From contig CACXYH010000010.1 in assembly GCA_902771785.1 (NCBI GenBank), forward strand, positions 1-60,557: a DNA stretch of 60,557 nt, read 5' to 3'. The notes under the pieces were generated by a model. It saw only the letters and a program-made list of their open reading frames with translations, ran no database searches and was not told the origin of the DNA. The number at the start of each line of letters is the position of its first letter. Position 1 is the stretch's first letter. The DNA is from an uncultured Prevotellaceae bacterium (GTDB taxonomy: Bacteria > Bacteroidota > Bacteroidia > Bacteroidales > Bacteroidaceae). Position numbers and translations under genes: made by a program. This document shows, piece after piece, positions 54,229 to 60,557 of the stretch.

Positions 54229-55380
54229 ATGTATGAATTCAATGGACTTCAAGACGTTTATTTCTTAGTACTATATGGCTGCGCAACCATGTATGCTGTT
54301 GTGGCAGGCTGTTATTTGCTTTGGCGGCGCGGCAATGCGTTTAGTACAGAAGTCAATTCGTCTCCTGAGCTGCGTCTGTGGGCGGCCTCTTTCATGGCCG
54401 CGGTAGTGGGCAGCCATGTCTGGTGGGCTGTTCTGGGTGTGGATTTGTTTATAGACGACCCGTTTGTGGGCAGAACCTTAGGCATCATACTCGACCGCGT
54501 GGCGTTCATCCCGCTGATGATGATATTGCTGCTACGCATGCTGCAAGACCGTCGTCGCCCGCTTTGGCCTGTTTTGTTAGCCACGATACCCGAACTGCTG
54601 TTGCCTGTTGTTGGCTTTATTACCCGTAATCCCGATACAGGGCTTTACACAGAGGTTTACACCGTATTGCTTATTGCGGGTTTTGCTGTATGGCTTGTGA
54701 TATCCGTCAGGCAATATGGCCGCTGGCTGCGCGACAACTATGCTGACCTTGAAAACAAGGAAGTATGGCAAAGCCTGTTGCTGCAGTCGTTTTTGATGCT
54801 GACTTTCGTTTTCTATTTCACCACCTATAGCGATATTTTTACAGAATATGTGGTGCAACTCTTAAACTTACTCATTGTCAGCTTCGTGCTGTGGCGGGTT
54901 GAGACGCTGCAGGAACTGAACGCTGAGGGCGATAGCGATGCTGCCGACGGAACGCAGACGGCACCAGTCTTTCAGACCGACGCCCAGGATGGTAAGGGAG
55001 AGAACCTGAGCCGACTGAGCTCTACGGCTCTTACTACCACCATCACTCGTTTGCTCCGCGAACATTGCGAGGAGCCCCGCCTCTATCTGCGCCACGACCT
55101 GACGCTTGCCCAGCTGGCCGAAGCCGTTGGCACGAACCGCACCTATCTTAGTCAGTACTTTGCCCAGCAAGGCATCACCTACAATGCCTATATCAACCGC
55201 CTGCGCATCGACCATTTCGTTGAGCTTTATCGTGACGCCACGGGCCGTCCCCAACCGTCAGGCTCTACGGTTACGGCTCAGTCGTTAGCATGGCAAAGCG
55301 GGTTCAAAAGCTACAGTACTTTCGGCGTAGCTTTCAAGCGTTTCATGGGACAGACGGTTTCAGAATGGATGAAAGGTTAG
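54229..55380 (+). CDS. Seven-helix membrane protein with AraC-type HTH
   Basis: 383 residues. Seven membrane helices fill residues 8-220 (for example LVLYGCATMYAVVAGCYLLW, ASFMAAVVGSHVWWAVLGV, LLIAGFAVWLVISV, LLNLLIVSFVLW). The C-terminus (about 265-383) is an AraC/XylS DNA-binding domain: LAQLAEAVGTNRTYLSQYFAQ, INRLRIDHFVELYRD and AWQSGFKSYSTFGVAFKRFMG. One-component membrane regulator; ligand unknown. The direct repeats upstream could be its own control site. Confidence 0.85.
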   Translation: MYEFNGLQDVYFLVLYGCATMYAVVAGCYLLWRRGNAFSTEVNSSPELRLWAASFMAAVVGSHVWWAVLGVDLFIDDPFVGRTLGIILDRVAFIPLMMILLLRMLQDRRRPLWPVLLATIPELLLPVVGFITRNPDTGLYTEVYTVLLIAGFAVWLVISVRQYGRWLRDNYADLENKEVWQSLLLQSFLMLTFVFYFTTYSDIFTEYVVQLLNLLIVSFVLWRVETLQELNAEGDSDAADGTQTAPVFQTDAQDGKGENLSRLSSTALTTTITRLLREHCEEPRLYLRHDLTLAQLAEAVGTNRTYLSQYFAQQGITYNAYINRLRIDHFVELYRDATGRPQPSGSTVTAQSLAWQSGFKSYSTFGVAFKRFMGQTVSEWMKG

Positions 55381-55506
55381 CAGCCTGCACTTTCAAAATA
55401 TGCAATTTCGGGTTTTGGAGTTGCAGAATTTACAAAAGCTTTTGCAAAATTGTCAAAACTTGTTGCAAGCCTGCTTGAACCTCTTGTAGAGATGAGGGAA
55501 AATGCT

Positions 55507-55514
55507 TAACTTTG
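55507..55514 (+). promoter_or_regulatory. -7 box of gene at 55543
   Basis: TAACTTTG, 28 nt before the start. Confidence 0.55.
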
Positions 55515-55542
55515 CATTATCATTTTTCCTTATCATTCTTAG

Positions 55543-55869
55543 ATGGAACCGAAACAAATAATAGTATTAGCTGAAGGCGAGAAATGCGGCGACTTCTTGG
55601 CTCGTGTTCTGAAGGGACGGGTCGGGGAGAGCTGGCTTCGCATAGGTACTGCCATACTTGAGATTATTGTCACCGAACTTCAGGAACGGCAATTCCAGCT
55701 GTCAGCCCAGTTAGAGGACGATGGCATGGTGATTCGGGTGGAGCACGGCGGCCGGATTCTCGGCGGCATCGTGTTTGACAGCATCCGTGATTTCGTCGAC
55801 TCGGTGGATTATGTTCATAAGAACAACAAATCGCACGTGTTGACGATTAAAAAGACATTCGGGAAATAG
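55543..55869 (+). CDS. Unrecognised 108-residue protein
   Basis: No signal peptide or membrane helix. Alternating strands and helices (KQIIVLAEGEKCGDFLARVLKG, MVIRVEHGGRILGGIVFDSI, SHVLTIKKTFGK). I do not recognise a family. Own promoter and isolated position between two other units suggest a real, singly expressed gene. Confidence 0.65.
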   Translation: MEPKQIIVLAEGEKCGDFLARVLKGRVGESWLRIGTAILEIIVTELQERQFQLSAQLEDDGMVIRVEHGGRILGGIVFDSIRDFVDSVDYVHKNNKSHVLTIKKTFGK

Positions 55870-55990
55870 CCAAAAGGGTAAAAAGATTGTATATTGACCG
55901 CCAACCTGGCCTCTGCCATTCGGGCAAGGCAAACGGACGATTCGGCGAACTACACTGGGCATTGGAGCTACACGACGTGTTGATCCGTGC

Positions 55991-56410
55991 TCAGCGTTTT
56001 TTGCATTCAGGACAGATGCCCTTGACGACGTAGTTCACGGCGGTCATCTGATAGCCGTGGGGCAGGGTGATGAGGGGCACTTCGGTATCGTCGAGGCAGA
56101 AAGTGCGATGACATTGCTCGCAATAGAAGTGTGGGTGCTGGTCGTCGTCGATGTCGTGGTGGTGGCTCCGGCACAGTTCGTAGCGCACGCCGTCGCCCCC
56201 GTCTTCAATGACATGCACCAGGTGCTGCTCGCGGAAGGCAGTGAGCGCGCGGAACACGTTCGACTTGTCGATGCTCAGTATTTCGTATTCGAGCTCGGTG
56301 AGCGAAAGCGGTCGATGCGCGTCGGCCAGTGCCTTGAGCACGACGATGCGGTTGGAGGTGGGCTTGATGCCGTGATGGTCGAGCAGTTGAGTAGCTTCTT
56401 GCGAGGTCAT
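55991..56410 (-). CDS. Fur family transcriptional regulator
   Basis: 139 residues. Winged-helix N-terminus (HGIKPTSNRIVVLKALADA, LTELEYEILSIDKSNVFRALTAFREQHLVHVI). Metal sites: HHHDID near residue 90, the CEQC pair and the C-terminal CPEC pair (structural zinc). The family senses iron, zinc or peroxide; the sequence does not say which. Downstream of, and separated by a terminator from, the aquaporin gene. Confidence 0.9.
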   Translation of the reverse strand: MTSQEATQLLDHHGIKPTSNRIVVLKALADAHRPLSLTELEYEILSIDKSNVFRALTAFREQHLVHVIEDGGDGVRYELCRSHHHDIDDDQHPHFYCEQCHRTFCLDDTEVPLITLPHGYQMTAVNYVVKGICPECKKR

Positions 56411-56442
56411 TGCTTGGGTTTCGGGTGGTGTCGTTTAAAAAA

Positions 56443-56470
56443 TGAGGAAGGAGCAGGGGCTCCTTCCTCA
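56443..56470 (-). terminator. Terminator of aquaporin gene
   Basis: Perfect 12-bp stem, arms 56443-56454 and 56459-56470, loop of four. On the minus strand it is followed by TTTTTTAAAC, so it ends the aquaporin transcript before fur. Confidence 0.85.
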
Positions 56471-56487
56471 TGCTTTTGTCTGGTCGC

Positions 56488-57174
56488 TTATTTCTCGGGC
56501 TCAATCATCTTCCAGATGCCGGCTGCGCAGGCACCGCCCACGAGTGGGCCTACGATGAAGATCCAGAGGTTGGTCAGTGCCGTTCCGCCTTCGAAGAGAG
56601 CGGGACCGATGCTGCGTGCGGGGTTCACCGAGGTGCCCGTGTAGCGAATGCAGCAGAGGTGAACGAGCACGAGGCTCAGGCCGATGGCCAGTCCGGCGAA
56701 GTTGTTGGTGGCGCCGTTGGTCTTGGCAGTGGCTCCGAGCACGACGAGCACGAAGACGCAGGTGAAGAACACTTCAGCCAGCAGTCCGCCCCATACGGGA
56801 ATGGTTCCGGCTCCGTTGGCCTGCAGGTCGTTGGCACCCGTGCCGCTGAGTCCGGCAGCCGCGGTGAGCAGGTAGAGGATGGCCGAGCCTACGATGGCTC
56901 CGATGACCTGGAAGATCATGTACATGCCTGCATCCTTGCCGCTCATGCGGCCCGAGAGCAAGCATCCCAGGGTGATGGCGGGGTTGATGTGGCAACCGGA
57001 GATGCCTCCGATGGTGTAGGCCATGGCAACAACAGCCAGACCGAATGCCAGCGATGTTCCAACTACTGTTTCGGGGTCGGCGTTCGAGCAACCCAGGCTG
57101 ACGGCGGCGCCGCAGCCCATCAGTACGAGCACCATGGTGCCCACTGCTTCAGCAAGATACTTTTTCATACGCAT
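56488..57174 (-). CDS. Aquaporin (MIP family, AqpZ-like)
   Basis: 228 residues, six membrane helices. The two NPA boxes are visible: GCHINPAITLG (about 64-66) and GTSVNPARSIGP (about 184-186). The helix 6 and loop residues look like water-selective AqpZ rather than glycerol facilitators, which carry a longer C-loop. ATG 57168 is an alternative start. Confidence 0.9.
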   Translation of the reverse strand: MRMKKYLAEAVGTMVLVLMGCGAAVSLGCSNADPETVVGTSLAFGLAVVAMAYTIGGISGCHINPAITLGCLLSGRMSGKDAGMYMIFQVIGAIVGSAILYLLTAAAGLSGTGANDLQANGAGTIPVWGGLLAEVFFTCVFVLVVLGATAKTNGATNNFAGLAIGLSLVLVHLCCIRYTGTSVNPARSIGPALFEGGTALTNLWIFIVGPLVGGACAAGIWKMIEPEK

Positions 57175-57204
57175 TTAGTTTTAAAGGGTTTATTATAGAA
57201 ATGC

Positions 57205-58770
57205 TTAATTCTCCTGATAGTCGAAGAAGTCGAAGTCGGCAAACGAACGTCCCGTCTGGAACTTGCTGCTGGCCATGTGTGAGTGCATGCCGACGATGAC
57301 GCCCGTGAAGCCGCCTGCCACCTCGGTCGATAGCAGCAGACACTCTATGGCGCCGAGCTGTTCGTAGCTCTTGCCGTCGGTAGAGTAGCTGAAATAGTAC
57401 TTCTCGCCGTCGCTCTTCAGCCGCATCCACACCTGAGCCGTGGCCGGCACGCTCTGCTCGGCCATCGTGAAGAGGTTGTCCTTCAGTTGCAGGCAGAGGT
57501 GCACGTAGTGGCTGCCGCGCCTGTTCTGCAGGTTCATCTGCGCAAACCCGTCGTTTATCTGGTAGACGCAGAGTCCGGCTTGGTCGCCGTTCTCGCCGTC
57601 GAGCAGCGTCACCTTCGTGTCGACGCAGATGTTGGCGCTCTCCTGCCGGAGCCCCACGAACGTGGGCTGCTTGTTCTCCTTCATGCTGAGGATGCTGCCG
57701 AAGAGGCGCAGTCGTCCGTCCTTCAGCTCGTAGGCCTCAGTGTCGGGCTCCTGAATGTGCAGCCACTCGGGTCCCAGCGGCTTCGTGAAGTCGTAGTGCA
57801 GGCGGCGCTTCTGTGCCGTTGCGGCGGTGTCAATCGGGTTGCCGCCGTTCACCACGGGCCATTCGCCCGCCTTCCACTCTACGGGTGCCAGATAGGTCTC
57901 GCGGCCCAGGTGGTGGTAGGAACCGTTGAAGTTGCGATAGGCCAGCATGACGAGCCACCACGAGCCGTCCTGCTTCTGCACCAGGTCGCCGTGGCCCGTG
58001 CCCTGTATCTGGCTGTATTGCCCCTTGCGCGAGCAGTGGGTGAAGATGGGGTTCTGCGGGTTGGGCGTGTAGGGGCCGTAGATGTTCTTCGAGCGGGCCA
58101 TGGTCAGCGAGTGGGCCAGCTCGGTTCCGCCCTCAGAGATGAGCAGATAGTAGTAGCCGTCCTTCTTGTAGATGTGCGGCCCTTCGGGGTATCGTCCGCC
58201 CGTGCCCTGCCAGATGGGGCGGCTCTTGGTGAGCTGTCGGCCCGTCTTGGCGTCGATTTCGCAGAGCGTGATGGTGTTGTCGGGATTGCTCACCATGTAG
58301 CACTTGTTTCCCTCGAAGTAGAGCGAGGGGTCTATTCCTCCCTGCTGCAGCCAGATGGGGTCGCTCCATGGGCCGGCGGGGTTCTTGGCCGTCACCATGA
58401 AGTTTTCGCTGTCGGCGTTTCGACCCGTGCGCCCGTTGTGGCCCACGTTGGTCGTAATCATATAGTAGGTGCCCGCGTGATAGCGGATGGTGGGCGCATA
58501 GATGCCCTGCCACGACGTGGCTCCCTTCAGCTGCAGCTGCGACGGGCGGCTCAGCACGTTGCCTATCTGCTGCCAGTGCTCCAGGTCGGTGCTGTGGTAG
58601 ATGGGCACGCCGGGGAAGTATTGGAATGAGGAGTTGACAAGATAGAAATCGCCATCCACTCGGCACACGCTGGGGTCGGGATGGAAGCCTGGCAGGATGG
58701 GGTTGCGCAGTTGTGCGGCGGTGGCCAGGCAGAAGACCGAAGTGGCAAGTAGGAACAAAAGTCGTTTCAT
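57205..58770 (-). CDS. GH43 beta-xylosidase/arabinofuranosidase-like enzyme
   Basis: 521 residues. Signal peptide ending ATAAQ. Five-bladed propeller with catalytic base Asp 32 in GFHPDPSVCR, pKa-setting Asp 147 in GGIDPSLYF and acid Glu 196 in RYPEGPHIY. C-terminal beta-sandwich (about 320-520) of the GH43 accessory type. Acts on xylan or arabinan side chains or oligomers; exact substrate not decided. A -7 box TATATTTG on the minus strand (58806-58799) gives a 28-nt leader. Confidence 0.9.
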   Translation of the reverse strand: MKRLLFLLATSVFCLATAAQLRNPILPGFHPDPSVCRVDGDFYLVNSSFQYFPGVPIYHSTDLEHWQQIGNVLSRPSQLQLKGATSWQGIYAPTIRYHAGTYYMITTNVGHNGRTGRNADSENFMVTAKNPAGPWSDPIWLQQGGIDPSLYFEGNKCYMVSNPDNTITLCEIDAKTGRQLTKSRPIWQGTGGRYPEGPHIYKKDGYYYLLISEGGTELAHSLTMARSKNIYGPYTPNPQNPIFTHCSRKGQYSQIQGTGHGDLVQKQDGSWWLVMLAYRNFNGSYHHLGRETYLAPVEWKAGEWPVVNGGNPIDTAATAQKRRLHYDFTKPLGPEWLHIQEPDTEAYELKDGRLRLFGSILSMKENKQPTFVGLRQESANICVDTKVTLLDGENGDQAGLCVYQINDGFAQMNLQNRRGSHYVHLCLQLKDNLFTMAEQSVPATAQVWMRLKSDGEKYYFSYSTDGKSYEQLGAIECLLLSTEVAGGFTGVIVGMHSHMASSKFQTGRSFADFDFFDYQEN

Positions 58771-58857
58771 TCTTTTTGTGTATCGATTAATTCAGCTGCA
58801 AATATACGAAAATTATTGAAAAGTGGCGCACGAAAAGACAAAACTTTTTGCATTTGT

Positions 58858-58967
58858 GCTGAAAAAAGCTTTACTTTCCGATGCGTTCCCAGCCTCAACC
58901 GACAACAGCGTCTCACGGAACAGGCTGAAAAAAGCTTTACTTTCCGATGCGTTCCCAGCCTGAGAAT
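58858..58967. repeat. 22-bp-period array with 66-bp repeat
   Basis: First of several arrays in the gene-free stretch 58807-59801. GCTGAAAAAAGC starts at 58858 and 58924, 66 bp (3 x 22) apart, and both copies continue with CTTTACTTTCCGATGCG and TTCCCAGCCT. The middle unit has drifted. Confidence 0.8.
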
Positions 58968-59066
58968 ACCGTTCAAGCTTCGCCTTTGCGCCGCTCAGCG
59001 TGCTTTTCTCGCAACGTCCATCGGCACTTGCATGGACCGGAAACGGGGCTTCCGGATAGTGATTGA

Positions 59067-59200
59067 CGCAGGTCTCCATCGGTTCCCACGCAGGTTTCCA
59101 TTGGTCTCCACGCAGGTTTCCATTGGTCTCCACGCAGGTTTCCATTGGTTCGTGAGCCTCCTGCTGCCGGTTCGTGACCGACGAACTAACGGGTCGAGGA
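59067..59200. repeat. 22-bp array CGCAGGTTTCC fused to GGTTCGTGAG array
   Basis: CGCAGGT(T/C)TCCAT at 59067, 59089, 59111 and 59133, each 22 bp apart. The last unit runs into the GGTTCGTG family (59147 and 59169, 22 bp), whose end (GACGAACTAACGGG) matches the array at 13836. Two families joined in one tract without loss of phase family. Confidence 0.85.
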
Positions 59201-59233
59201 AGGAGTATAAGGCGATTTGGGCCAAAACACTTT

Positions 59234-59299
59234 CCGTTTTGATACAAAACGCATTCCGTTTTGGCACAAAACGCTCCCCGTTTTGATACAAAACGCAAC
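59234..59299. repeat. 22-bp array, CCGTTTTG(A/G)(T/C)ACAAAACG
   Basis: Units at 59234, 59256 and 59278. Each holds a CGTTTTG/CAAAACG palindrome. Followed directly by two 25-bp units TTTGTCCCTTATGAATAAG at 59303 and 59328. Confidence 0.85.
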
Positions 59300-59480
59300 T
59301 TTTTTGTCCCTTATGAATAAGGTTAGATTTGTCCCTTATGAATAAGCTTAAATTTATTCCCATCCTCATCATCCTGCTCCGTAAAGCCAATCATCATTCT
59401 GGTCGAAAGCATGTGATTTCTCCAGTTTTTTCGTATTTTCTTGCTCTTCTTCCGTACGGAAAAATGTTTTTGCAAAACCT

Positions 59481-59872
59481 TCTGTCATCTGTCATATTTT
59501 GGCTCTATACGGTTGATAATAAGATGTATAACCACAAAGCAAACCGTCATATTCGGTCATATTCGGTCATGTTTTGACGGTCCAAAGGCCGCATTAACCC
59601 TCCAAAACGGCGCTTTGAGTCACTTCAAACGCCACTTTAGCTCACCCAAAGCGCCACTTTAGCTCACCCAAAGCGCCACTTTAGCTCACCCAAAGCGGCA
59701 CTTTAGTCCAGTCAAAGCGGCACGTTAGTTCACCAAAAGTACCGCTTTTATCCGTCTATTTCCCCAAAAACATGACCGAACATGACCGAATATGACCGAA
59801 CATGACGGATGGTTTTATGTCTATCCAGCTAAAACACAGCCATTTATATGCAAATATGACAGATGACCGAAG
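59481..59872. repeat. Nested inverted repeats around a seven-unit 22-bp array
   Basis: Core: units at 59608, 59630, 59652, 59674, 59696, 59718 and 59740 (for example CGCCACTTTAGCTCACCC), 22 bp apart. Inner arms: CCGTCATATTCGGTCATATT at 59544-59580 faces a block of CATGACCGAA repeats at 59767-59808. Outer arms: TCTGTCATCTGTCATATTTTG at 59481-59502 faces CAAATATGACAGATGACCGA at 59851-59872. Both arm pairs are centred near the array. It resembles iteron or attachment-site architecture, but no replication or integrase gene is seen. Confidence 0.8.
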
Positions 59873-60107
59873 AAATCGAATTTCTCAAAAAATGCATTTC
59901 CTTTCGAAACGGCTTCCGTTTCCATACAAAACGCTCCCCGTTTCCATACAAAACGCAACGGCAGCCGACATCAAAGCGTATTTCGAAGCCAACCGTCACG
60001 CAGTGGAAGTACTCTTGTTCAAAGGCAAGAAGGCCATTTCGGTCAACAGATACGTTGCCCAGAGTCCGATGTTCTACAGACAATTTCGCAAGAAGTATGA
60101 GCAATAA
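59802..60107 (+). CDS. Small ORF with repeat-derived N-terminal half (possible broken gene)
   Basis: 101 residues. The C-terminal half looks protein-like (AADIKAYFEANRHAVEVLLFKG, NRYVAQSPMFYRQFRKKYEQ) and is followed by a terminator. The N-terminal half overlaps the inverted repeat and a 22-bp array (59916-59959), and an alternative start at 59863 in another frame reads MTEEIEFLKKCIS. It may be the tail of a gene into which a repeat was inserted. No family recognised. Confidence 0.4.
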   Translation: MTDGFMSIQLKHSHLYANMTDDRRNRISQKMHFLSKRLPFPYKTLPVSIQNATAADIKAYFEANRHAVEVLLFKGKKAISVNRYVAQSPMFYRQFRKKYEQ

Positions 60108-60111
60108 AAAA

Positions 60112-60140
60112 GTCGCACCATACATGATGCGACCTTTTAT
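60112..60140 (+). terminator. Terminator after ORF at 59802
   Basis: GTCGCA (60112-60117) pairs with TGCGAC (60128-60133), followed by CTTTTATT. A moderate terminator, supporting transcription of the upstream frame. Confidence 0.6.
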
Positions 60141-60319
60141 TCAAATGGAGCAGTATCTGTAAAGCCTTACTCCCCGCATTCAGCGGCATAGCCAAGACAT
60201 TCATCTTGACGATGCAAAGATAGGCATTATTTCTGAAACAAACAAATTTTTGGTTCTGCGTCAATTTAGGTGGTAATGGATTATTACAAAGTTTAACTAA
60301 CTATCTAATTATCAAAGCA

Positions 60320-60418
60320 TTAGTTAACGAAGTAAAGTTGCAGATGTGCGTATTTTTTTCGTATCTTTGTATGTGAATTCAAATCAGAAAAAGCGCCCAT
60401 CTGCATGGTGCAAAGGTA
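60320..60418 (-). promoter_or_regulatory. Promoter pair and 28-codon ORF near window end
   Basis: The region 60141-60557 holds no clear gene. A minus-strand -7 box TACCTTTG (60418-60411) lies 4 nt before an ATG at 60406 that opens a 28-codon frame (MQMGAFSDLNSHTKIRK) to 60320. A plus-strand TATCTTTG (60362-60369) lies inside that frame. Too short to trust as a gene. A frame from GTG 60466 runs off the window end (WHIGLDDMQLDGESL) and may be the start of a partial gene. Confidence 0.25.
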
Positions 60419-60557
60419 CGAAGAAATCTGGACTTACGCAAGTAATCGGCCAGATATAATCAGTCGTGATTGAAAAATGCCGCCTGTGGCACATCGGCTT
60501 GGACGATATGCAGCTTGACGGCGAGTCCTTAACCCTCTACGGTCATACCCTTGGACG

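Noticed and set aside
59329-59577. 82-residue frame with a hydrophobic start
   Set aside because: Overlaps the direct and inverted repeats, no promoter or family resemblance; most likely chance.
59608-59761. CRISPR array
   Set aside because: Units touch each other with no unique spacers, and no cas genes are present.

Overview
The window looks like chromosomal DNA of a Bacteroidota bacterium, most likely Prevotellaceae (Prevotella/Segatella/Xylanibacter type). The evidence is the many TAnnTTTG promoter boxes (usual Bacteroidota -7 element), three secreted proteins ending in a type IX secretion (T9SS) sorting tail of the NGRKV kind, C10 and C11 cysteine proteases, SusD-like lipoprotein lipoboxes, GH31 and GH43 enzymes, and a Bacteroidota-style ribosomal supercluster. 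No rRNA, tRNA, CRISPR array or intact transposase was seen.

Layout. 0-4.4 kb: a TPR/membrane/HTH regulator lipoprotein with a T9SS cargo gene behind it, then a small secreted protein. 4.4-10.6 kb: dGTPase-like gene divergent from dut, followed by a TPR protein, a DUF4292 lipoprotein and an EnvC-like murein hydrolase activator. 10.6-18.7 kb: M20 deacylase, acyl-CoA synthetase, GH31 enzyme, prfB, a 51-residue membrane protein, a CYTH protein and a VanZ-like protein. 18.8-25.7 kb: two tandem SNF transporters, a ComEA-like HhH protein, a DUF3467 protein and a C10 protease. 25.9-29.6 kb: rpsL-rpsG-fusA-rpsJ. 29.6-39.6 kb: an accessory block of about 10 kb that separates rpsJ from rplC. It holds a T9SS cargo gene, a HigA antitoxin remnant, an aminopeptidase P, a three-gene operon with a C11 protease/M15 peptidoglycan peptidase fusion, a membrane protein and a frameshifted AraC regulator. 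39.6-54.0 kb: S10/spc/alpha ribosomal genes with secY, map, infA and rpoA. 54.2-58.8 kb: membrane AraC regulator, an unknown protein, Fur, aquaporin and GH43. 58.8-60.6 kb: a repeat-rich stretch.

Most striking signals. (1) At least ten intergenic sites carry tandem arrays with a strict 22-bp period (sometimes 25), each site with its own sequence. The largest, near 59.6 kb, sits at the centre of nested inverted repeats. (2) Two secreted-protein loci 30 kb apart share an upstream module in which TTTTCCATG(G/A)GT occurs twice, 76-77 bp apart, and the second copy lies exactly 40 bp before the -7 box. (3) rpsQ, rpsH and rpsM carry internal deletions of about 50-90 bp. Two are frameshifting, which suggests an assembly error or functional copies elsewhere. 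(4) A lipoprotein fuses a clostripain-like protease to a CwlK-like M15 peptidase. (5) The str and S10 operons, normally joined, are split by a block bracketed by related direct repeats, and rplC has its own promoter and a structured leader.
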